Assembly (NCBI GenBank): GCA_913054115.1
Contig: CAJXIS010000091.1
Span: 1 to 7,984 of the forward strand
Origin: an uncultured Acidimicrobiaceae bacterium
Lineage (GTDB): Bacteria; Actinomycetota; Acidimicrobiia; Acidimicrobiales; MedAcidi-G1
Reading direction: 5' to 3'
Length of the DNA: 7,984 nt
The translations under genes and the position numbers were made by a program. The notes beneath the pieces are model-generated. The model searched no databases and had not been told where the DNA came from. It saw nothing but the letters and a program-made list of their open reading frames with translations. Below, in pieces: positions 1-4,336 of this stretch (position 1 is the stretch's first letter; each line of letters starts with the position of its first letter).

Positions 1-59
1 GTCCCGACGAATCGGAGTCCGACGAGGACGGTCCCGACGAGGACGGTCCCGACGACTGA
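1..59 (+). CDS. C-terminal tail of an upstream protein (partial; possibly GyrA)
   Basis: The frame starting at base 3 is open from the window edge to TGA at 57-59 and encodes an acidic tail, with two DEDGP pentapeptides and then DD before the stop. Only about 18 residues are visible, so no family can be assigned from sequence. The inference that this is the end of GyrA rests on context alone: in many Actinomycetota gyrA is followed by a DUF3566 gene and tRNA-Ile, both found just downstream here, and GyrA often ends in a disordered acidic tail. The main objection is the TadE-like gene lying between. It could equally be another protein with an acidic tail. The reading frame itself is likely but rests on very little sequence. 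Confidence 0.5.
   Translation, partial: PDESESDEDGPDEDGPDD
21..50 (+). repeat. 15-bp tandem repeat in the acidic tail
   Basis: Two exact copies of a 15-base unit (GACGAGGACGGTCCC) lie head to tail at 21-35 and 36-50, each encoding DEDGP. The unit is a multiple of three, so copy-number change would lengthen or shorten the acidic tail without breaking the frame. Confidence 0.85.
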
Positions 60-138
60 ACAGCGGACGCAGGACCCCGACCTGCACCGTTGCCTTCCCC
101 CGAAACCGTCCATCGGCAGATGCCGACCGGAGAAACCC

Positions 139-477
139 GTGGGAAGTCACCCGAATCGAAGCCGTGATGATCGTGGCCAGATCCTGCCGTTCACGATGCT
201 GTTGCTCGTCCTGGCCGCCGGACTCGCCTTTCTGATCGTCGAACTGGGCCGGGTCGCCGTGGATCGGGCGCAGGCCCGGACCGCCGCCGACGCCGCCGCC
301 CTGGCCGCTGCCGCTTCCCCGGAGCGGGCCCGGTTCCAGGCCGTTCGCCTGGCCGTGGCCAACGGCGGCCGGATCGTGTCGTTCGACGAAGGGACCGGGG
401 AGGTGGTCGTCGAGGTACGCGTGGGTCGCGCCAGGGCCACCGCCAGGGCCCAGACGGTCCGAACCTGGTCGCCGTGA
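139..477 (+). CDS. TadE-like (Rv3654c-type) small secreted/membrane protein
   Basis: The product is 112 residues, with a short charged N-terminus, the RGQ motif at 12-14, one hydrophobic segment at about 15-36, and then the sequence LGRVAVDRAQARTAADAAAL. This RGQ-helix-(V/A)DRA-RTAADAAALA layout is characteristic of TadE/TadG-type pseudopilin-like proteins and of the actinobacterial Rv3654c family, usually encoded with tad (Flp pilus) secretion genes. The C-terminal 50 residues look beta-rich and were not matched to a specific domain. The GTG start at 139 is supported by a GGAGA at 129-133 about 5 bases upstream. No tadA, tadB or tadC is visible nearby, so it may be a lone family member. A role in pilus assembly or export is known for the family and is not shown here. 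Confidence 0.8.
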   Translation: MGSHPNRSRDDRGQILPFTMLLLVLAAGLAFLIVELGRVAVDRAQARTAADAAALAAAASPERARFQAVRLAVANGGRIVSFDEGTGEVVVEVRVGRARATARAQTVRTWSP

Positions 478-487
478 CCGTCGCAGG

Positions 488-509
488 CGGTCGTTTCCGG
501 AAGCGACCG
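488..509. promoter_or_regulatory. 22-bp near-perfect palindrome between TadE-like gene and DUF3566 gene
   Basis: Bases 488-498 (CGGTCGTTTCC) and 499-509 (GGAAGCGACCG) are inverted copies with one T-G wobble and no spacer. It lies 11 bases after the TadE-like stop and 22 bases before the proposed -10 hexamer at 532. It could be an operator for the DUF3566 promoter or a stem ending the upstream transcript. There is no T-run, so it is not a classical intrinsic terminator. Confidence 0.4.
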
Positions 510-531
510 GTCCGCCGTGACCCACCCGACC

Positions 532-537
532 TAGACT
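532..537 (+). promoter_or_regulatory. -10 hexamer (TAGACT) for a leaderless DUF3566 transcript
   Basis: TAGACT fits the actinobacterial -10 pattern TANNNT and ends seven bases before the GTG at 545, which places transcription initiation at or next to the start codon. There is no Shine-Dalgarno sequence in front of the GTG, as expected for a leaderless message. No good -35 box is visible. Confidence 0.5.
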
Positions 538-544
538 TCGGCCC

Positions 545-1408
545 GTGAGTGACGCGGACCAGTCGAATCCGGACCGTCCATCGACGCCCGATGACTCGAC
601 CGGCCAGGCACCGGTCTCCTCGGCGAGCCTCGCACCGGGTGCCCGGGCGGCGGCCGACGATCCTGAGGTCTCAACCACCGAAGCGGCGCAACCGGTGATG
701 GCCGGTCCGGCCACCACCGGCGTTCGGCTCGAACGGCTCTTCGACGGCCGGGCCGACGACGAGGCGACGACGCCTCCGACGGTCGAGACGACTGCCCCGA
801 CGGTCGAGACGACTGCCCCGACGATCGCCACTCCGGCCACGACCACCGATCCCAAGGAACGGCGGGGTCCGGCGATTCCCCGGTTCTCGCCACGGGGGCG
901 AAGTCGGGTCGCCGAGGAGCGTTCGCCGAGGGAACCGCGACGCGGTTATCGGGTTCGTCGGGTCAGACGGCTCATCCGCCACATCGAACCCTGGTCCGTG
1001 CTCAAGATCGGACTGGTGTTCTACCTGTGTGTCTGGGGCATGGCCGTGATCGCCTCCCAGGCCCTGTGGCGGACCGCCGAGACTGCCGGGGTCATCGAAA
1101 AGGTCGAGAGGTTCATCCAGGAGCTCTTCGCCCTCGAGTCGTTCGGCTTCGACACCGACAAGATCTTCCGCCTGTACATGTTGGCCGGCCTGGTGCTCGT
1201 CATCGGCGGGACGGCGCTCACGGTGGTGCTCGTCGTCCTGTTCAACCTGATCAGCGACCTCATGGGCGGTATCAGGTTCACGATGATCGAGGAGGAGACC
1301 GCCGTGCGTCGTCGTCGACTGCGGATCGGAGAGGACGTCGTGCCCTCCGACAAGGTGGGTCGTCGTCGACGATCAGAGGCGGAGTCCGGACGAGGTGACG
1401 GCGGGTAG
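545..1408 (+). CDS. DUF3566 family transmembrane protein
   Basis: The 287-residue product has a long disordered N-terminal half rich in Asp, Thr, Pro and Ala (about 1-110), an Arg-rich stretch (about 110-145), and a C-terminal DUF3566 domain. The domain begins near HIEPWSVLK (W150) and has two membrane helices at about 153-175 and 212-236. Between them is the amphipathic segment AGVIEKVERFIQELFALESF, and after them NLISDLMGGIRFTMIEEE, both typical of the family. The last 40 residues are again Arg-rich. DUF3566 proteins are conserved in Actinomycetota next to gyrA, but their function is not established. The GTG start at 545 has no ribosome binding site and sits seven bases after a TAGACT hexamer, which suggests leaderless expression. 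tRNA-Ile follows 37 bases after the stop, matching the usual gene order. Confidence 0.9.
   Translation: MSDADQSNPDRPSTPDDSTGQAPVSSASLAPGARAAADDPEVSTTEAAQPVMAGPATTGVRLERLFDGRADDEATTPPTVETTAPTVETTAPTIATPATTTDPKERRGPAIPRFSPRGRSRVAEERSPREPRRGYRVRRVRRLIRHIEPWSVLKIGLVFYLCVWGMAVIASQALWRTAETAGVIEKVERFIQELFALESFGFDTDKIFRLYMLAGLVLVIGGTALTVVLVVLFNLISDLMGGIRFTMIEEETAVRRRRLRIGEDVVPSDKVGRRRRSEAESGRGDGG
776..817 (+). repeat. 21-bp tandem repeat in the disordered N-terminus of the DUF3566 protein
   Basis: Two exact 21-base units at 776-796 and 797-817 are followed by a diverged partial third copy from 818. Each encodes the heptapeptide PTVETTA. The unit length keeps frame, so this Thr/Pro-rich spacer can vary in length. 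Confidence 0.85.
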
Positions 1409-1428
1409 GCACCGTCCAGCGGTCCCGC

Positions 1429-1434
1429 TACCGT
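1429..1434 (+). promoter_or_regulatory. possible -10 hexamer (TACCGT) for tRNA-Ile
   Basis: TACCGT fits TANNNT and ends 11 bases before the first base of the mature tRNA, giving a short 5' leader for RNase P to remove. No clear -35 was found, so the tRNA may also be read through from the DUF3566 gene. Confidence 0.35.
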
Positions 1435-1445
1435 TCCCGCACCGC

Positions 1446-1519
<74 letters not shown>

Positions 1520-1627
1520 CACTCCCGCTCCCGGTTCGTCGCCGAGTAGTTTGGCAGTGTTGACGGGCCGCGGCATCGGCCTTCGGGCAGATGCAGGGAC
1601 CCACCCCTCGATGGACCAGAGACGACC
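1520..1627. other. intergenic stretch after tRNA-Ile with no assignable feature
   Basis: This stretch holds no second tRNA. There is a weak TAGTTT hexamer at 1547-1552 and a TTGACG at 1560-1565, but they are not arranged as a -35/-10 pair. The promoter of the downstream operon could not be placed with confidence. Confidence 0.4.
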
Positions 1628-1765
1628 ATGCGGATGATCAGACGGGCGATCGCAGCACTCGCCGCCGCAGCGACGATGGCAGCCGGCCTGCGCCTGGCCG
1701 GCGGGGAGCCTGTAGAGCGACAGTCGGGCGGCTGGCGACCGCTCGACGGGCCGGACCTGACGTGA
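1628..1765 (+). CDS. 45-residue small hydrophobic protein coupled to the dehydrogenase gene
   Basis: ATG at 1628 opens a 45-codon frame ending at TGA 1763-1765. The product starts MRMIRRAIAALAAAATMAAG, two or three Arg followed by an Ala-rich segment (about 7-25), and ends in a polar tail with GGWRPLDGPDLT. This resembles a single-pass membrane or exported small protein. The TGA overlaps the GTG start of the next gene in a GTGA junction, which is typical of translational coupling and is the main argument that the frame is real. The ribosome binding site is weak (AGAGA about 7 bases upstream). I do not recognise a family. Tiny membrane proteins with a W in the tail, such as the DLW-39 family, occur near actinobacterial gyrA/tRNA-Ile loci, but the DLW signature is not seen here. 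Confidence 0.5.
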   Translation: MRMIRRAIAALAAAATMAAGLRLAGGEPVERQSGGWRPLDGPDLT

Positions 1766-2793
1766 GTCGGGTCGCCATCCTCGGCGCTGGAGCGGTCGGC
1801 ATGCGGGTCGCCAGGCACCTGCTGTCCGGGACTGCGTCCGGATTCCCGGGGGCCGAGGTCCACCTCGTCGTGCGCGACATCGACCCTGAGCGCCTGACCG
1901 GTGCCCTGGGCGTCCTCGAAGCCGCTGCTTCCGAGGGTCGGGTGGAGGTCGAGCATGCTCCCTTCCCCGAGCAACTCGATGCGGACGTCGTCGTCGTCGC
2001 CACGCCACGTGGCACCCAGTTGGCGGCGGTCGAGTCGGCCCTCGCGGCAGGATCGACGGTGGTCCTGAGCGGTGACGGGCTGGCGGAGACGGTCGCTGTC
2101 ACGCGGTTGGCCGACCGTGCCGGCGAGCAGGGGGTTTCCGTGGTGCTTGGTGCCGGCTTCGCTCCCGGCCTGTCCGGTGTTCTGGCCGCCCATGCCCGTT
2201 CCTGGTTCGACGAGGTCGACGAGATCCATATCGCCAAGGCGGGCGCAGGCGGACCTGCGTGTGCCCTCGTCCACCACCGCGCCCTGAGCCGGCTGTCGTA
2301 CGACTGGAGCGAAGGCGGCTGGAGGCGACGACCCGGTGGCTCCGGACGCGAACTCTGCTGGTTTCCCGAGCCCGTGGGTCCCATGGACTGCTACCGGGCG
2401 GCGCTCCCGGACCCCGTGCTGCTGCACCATGCCTTTCCCGAGGTCGGGCGCATCACGGCGCGTATGGCAGCGACGCGCCGCGATCGCCTGACCGCTCCGC
2501 TGCCGATGCTGAGCCCGCCACCCGTCGAGGGCGGCATCGGGGCGATCCGAGTCGAGGTCCGTGGCCGTCGGGGTGTTTCCCAGGACGTCTGTGTTCTCGG
2601 AGTCGCCGAACGTCCGGCCGTGGCGGCGGCGGCGGTGGCTGCCACGACGGTCGAGTGGGCGCTGGCCGGTCGGCTCCGGGTCCGGGGCATGGCGAGCCTC
2701 GCCGAGATGGTGGAGCCGACGGCGTTCCTCGCCGACGTTGCCGACCGGGGCGTTGTCCCCGAGATCTTCGAGGGTGAACATGCGGTGGTCTGA
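1762..2793 (+). CDS. saccharopine dehydrogenase-like NAD(P)-binding oxidoreductase
   Basis: Starting at GTG 1762, the product is 343 residues. It begins MSRVAILGAGAVGMRVARHL, a Rossmann-fold nucleotide-binding motif with G8, G10 and G13. This is followed by VVRDIDPERL after strand two and DADVVVVATPRGTQLAAVESALAAGSTVV, as in the N-terminal NADP domain of saccharopine dehydrogenase-family proteins. The motif VLGAGFAPGLSGVLAAHA and the later GAIRVEVRGRRG...GVAERPAVAAAAVAA also fit that family. Open frame extends upstream to 1591, but the Rossmann motif needs to start near the N-terminus and the GTG forms a 4-base overlap with the preceding small ORF, so 1762 is preferred. The exact substrate is unknown. 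Many relatives are not true saccharopine dehydrogenases, and no other lysine-pathway gene is visible. The downstream lipoprotein gene overlaps its end by 14 bases, indicating an operon. Confidence 0.85.
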   Translation: MSRVAILGAGAVGMRVARHLLSGTASGFPGAEVHLVVRDIDPERLTGALGVLEAAASEGRVEVEHAPFPEQLDADVVVVATPRGTQLAAVESALAAGSTVVLSGDGLAETVAVTRLADRAGEQGVSVVLGAGFAPGLSGVLAAHARSWFDEVDEIHIAKAGAGGPACALVHHRALSRLSYDWSEGGWRRRPGGSGRELCWFPEPVGPMDCYRAALPDPVLLHHAFPEVGRITARMAATRRDRLTAPLPMLSPPPVEGGIGAIRVEVRGRRGVSQDVCVLGVAERPAVAAAAVAATTVEWALAGRLRVRGMASLAEMVEPTAFLADVADRGVVPEIFEGEHAVV

Positions 2794-3361
2794 TGGAGGT
2801 CGGCGGTTCGTCGCCGGTTTCGCCGCGGTGGTCTGTCTGGCGTCGATCCTGGGCTGCAGCAGCGAGGGGGACCCCCGTGCGGTGGCCGCCGTCCCCGATG
2901 GCGTCGAGGTCCTGACGATCGCCGGTCAGAACCACACCGACGACGAGGTCGACTATCCGACGACTCCGCCTGCGGGCGGCGACCACCTCGGGATCTGGCA
3001 CAACTGCGGCCTCTACACCCTGGAGCTCTACGACGAGGCGGCGGTGCACAGCCTCGAGCACGGCGCCGTCTGGATCACCTACCGGCCGGACATCGGGGTC
3101 GCGGGGATCGTGGCACTGACCGAGCTGCTCACCGGCGGGGACAAGGTGCTGCTGTCGCCCTACCCGGGCCAGGAGGCCGCTGTCGTCGCCACGGCGTGGG
3201 CGCGACGACTGGAGCTGGAGGGAACCGACGATCCGCGACTCCTGGAGTTCGTGGAGGCGTTCCGGGATGGTGAGGCGTCGCCGGAGCCGGGTGTCACCTG
3301 CTCGGGTGGGATCGGCGAGCCACCTGCGGACCCCTTCGCCGGACTGCCCCCGCGGCCCTGA
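2780..3361 (+). CDS. DUF3105 family lipoprotein
   Basis: The product from ATG 2780 is 193 residues. GAGGGTG lies a few bases upstream as a ribosome binding site, and the start overlaps the end of the dehydrogenase gene. An Arg-containing N-terminus and hydrophobic stretch (10-24) end in the lipobox ILGC with Cys26, so the mature protein should be lipid-anchored outside the cytoplasmic membrane. The rest is a DUF3105 domain, with H52, the YPTTPPAGGDH motif ending at H69, H74 and the strongly diagnostic VHSLEHG at 89-95 (H90, H94). The cluster of conserved His could bind metal, which is an inference. Cys76 and Cys174 may form a disulfide. Family function is unknown. The longer open frame reaching back to 2561 is rejected because it would remove the signal sequence from the N-terminus and overlap the previous gene deeply. 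Confidence 0.85.
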   Translation: MRWSDGGRRFVAGFAAVVCLASILGCSSEGDPRAVAAVPDGVEVLTIAGQNHTDDEVDYPTTPPAGGDHLGIWHNCGLYTLELYDEAAVHSLEHGAVWITYRPDIGVAGIVALTELLTGGDKVLLSPYPGQEAAVVATAWARRLELEGTDDPRLLEFVEAFRDGEASPEPGVTCSGGIGEPPADPFAGLPPRP

Positions 3362-3395
3362 GCCGCTGGCCGGGTCCTGGTGGAGCGCGCCGTCG

Positions 3396-4169
3396 TCAGT
3401 CGGCGAGGATGCCGAGTATCTCGGCGTGGAGTGCTGCGTTGGCCGCCAGAGCGGTGCCCCCGTCGGCGGTCACCACTCCGGTGAAGTCGCTGAAGACGCC
3501 GCCGGCCTCGGGAAGGATCGTGAGGAACGGAGCCACGTCCCAGCGGTTCACGATCGGATCGACCATGGCGTCGGCCCTGCCGGTGGCGACGAGTACGTAG
3601 CCGTAGGCGTCGCCCCAGGTGCGGATCACGGAGCCGGGTGCCACGAAGGACTGGAGCGTGGCGGCGGACGGCCAGTAGTCGACCCCGCTGGTGACGATGC
3701 ATGCGCCGGGAATCCCGACATGGTCGGACACCCGTGACGGCTCGTCGTTGACGAAACAGCCCCGCCCACGGCCGGCCCACACGCATTCGTCGAGGCCGGG
3801 GATGTTGACCACGCCTACGGCCGGGCCGTGCTCGTCCTCGAATGCGACGAGGTTGCCGTAGAGGGGCACGCCGTGGATGAACGACTGGGTGCCATCGATC
3901 GGATCGAGGATCCAGGTGCAACCCGACTGTCCGGCGGTGTCCGGTCCCTCCTCGCCGACGACGGCATCGTCGGGGAAGGCTGCTGCGATCCGTTCACGGA
4001 GCAGGCGCTCGGCGGCGCGGTCGGCAACGGTGACCGGGGTGCCGTCCGACTTGTCCTCCACGTCGAGCCCGGTCTTGCGGAAGTACCCGAGGGTGAGCTC
4101 TCCGGCCTCGCGTGCGATGTCGACTGCGAATCGGACGAGGGCGTCGTCCACCGGGGGGGCTTCGTGCAT
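3396..4169 (-). CDS. hisN: inositol monophosphatase-family phosphatase, probable histidinol-phosphatase
   Basis: The 257-residue product has the metal-binding motifs of the Mg-dependent inositol monophosphatase fold: GEE at 72-74, WILDPIDGT at 86-94 (D89, D92), and WDVAP with D211. The segment RTWGDAYGYVLVATGRADAMVDP (183-205) and the C-terminal PEAGGVFSDFTG resemble the HisN branch of the superfamily, which removes phosphate from L-histidinol phosphate in histidine biosynthesis. Inositol-1-phosphatase or another sugar-phosphatase activity remains possible, and no other his genes are adjacent. The frame is open to 4247, but the ATG at 4169 aligns with usual family N-termini and sits seven bases after a TAGGCT hexamer, suggesting a leaderless transcript. 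The gene converges on the DUF3105 gene with 34 bases between stops and no evident terminator. A run of seven C/G near codons 4-6 is a possible sequencing-indel site. Confidence 0.85.
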   Translation of the reverse strand: MHEAPPVDDALVRFAVDIAREAGELTLGYFRKTGLDVEDKSDGTPVTVADRAAERLLRERIAAAFPDDAVVGEEGPDTAGQSGCTWILDPIDGTQSFIHGVPLYGNLVAFEDEHGPAVGVVNIPGLDECVWAGRGRGCFVNDEPSRVSDHVGIPGACIVTSGVDYWPSAATLQSFVAPGSVIRTWGDAYGYVLVATGRADAMVDPIVNRWDVAPFLTILPEAGGVFSDFTGVVTADGGTALAANAALHAEILGILAD

Positions 4170-4176
4170 GGCGGCG

Positions 4177-4182
4177 AGCCTA
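4177..4182 (-). promoter_or_regulatory. -10 hexamer (TAGGCT) for a leaderless hisN-like transcript
   Basis: On the minus strand TAGGCT fits TANNNT and ends seven bases before the ATG at 4169, the same spacing as in front of the DUF3566 gene at 532-545. No Shine-Dalgarno sequence is present. The palindrome at 4201-4221 lies where its -35 region would be. Confidence 0.5.
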
Positions 4183-4200
4183 CGGGGCGCCGTCCAGCGT

Positions 4201-4221
4201 GGACGTTCGGGCCGAACGTCC
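4201..4221. promoter_or_regulatory. perfect 21-bp palindrome, candidate operator
   Basis: Arms GGACGTTCGG (4201-4210) and CCGAACGTCC (4212-4221) are exact inverted copies around a single central G. It sits between divergent genes, over the expected -35 region of the hisN-like promoter. Such perfect symmetry without a T-run suggests a dimeric regulator binding site more than a terminator. The regulator is unknown. Confidence 0.55.
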
Positions 4222-4243
4222 GATTCGAACCCCCGATTCGAAC
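4220..4243. repeat. 11-bp direct repeat CCGATTCGAAC beside the palindrome
   Basis: Exact copies at 4220-4230 and 4233-4243 are separated by two bases. Each contains the self-complementary core TTCGAA. The first copy shares two bases with the end of the palindrome, so the three elements form one compact cluster. Confidence 0.8.
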
Positions 4244-4282
4244 ACATTGCGTGGGCGCTGATGCACCCGTGGTGTTCGGGCC

Positions 4283-4288
4283 TACGCT
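4283..4288 (+). promoter_or_regulatory. -10 hexamer (TACGCT) of the large protease gene
   Basis: TACGCT fits TANNNT and would start transcription near 4295, giving a leader of about 40 bases to the GTG at 4337. It lies directly after the 9-base sequence GTTCGGGCC (4274-4282), which also occurs inside the palindrome at 4205-4213. The -35 match is poor. Confidence 0.4.
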
Positions 4289-4336
4289 GGGGTGACCCAC
4301 GGGCGCAGGGTGCGTTCAGGGGGCGGAACGGATGCC

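Noticed and set aside
69..85. Small hairpin (GCAGG/CCTGC, 7-base loop) after the first stop codon as a terminator
   Set aside because: The stem is only five base pairs and there is no following T-run, so it is not supportable as an intrinsic terminator.
4220..4243. TTCGAATCGG repeats read on the minus strand as a tRNA T arm
   Set aside because: The loop resembles TTCGAAT but the flanking GGGGG and CGGAC cannot pair, and no acceptor or anticodon arm is present.
4292..4336. GTG at 4292 as start of the large protease gene
   Set aside because: It lies only four bases after the TACGCT hexamer, so transcripts from that promoter would begin downstream of it. It would also place 15 polar residues before an otherwise well-formed signal peptide.
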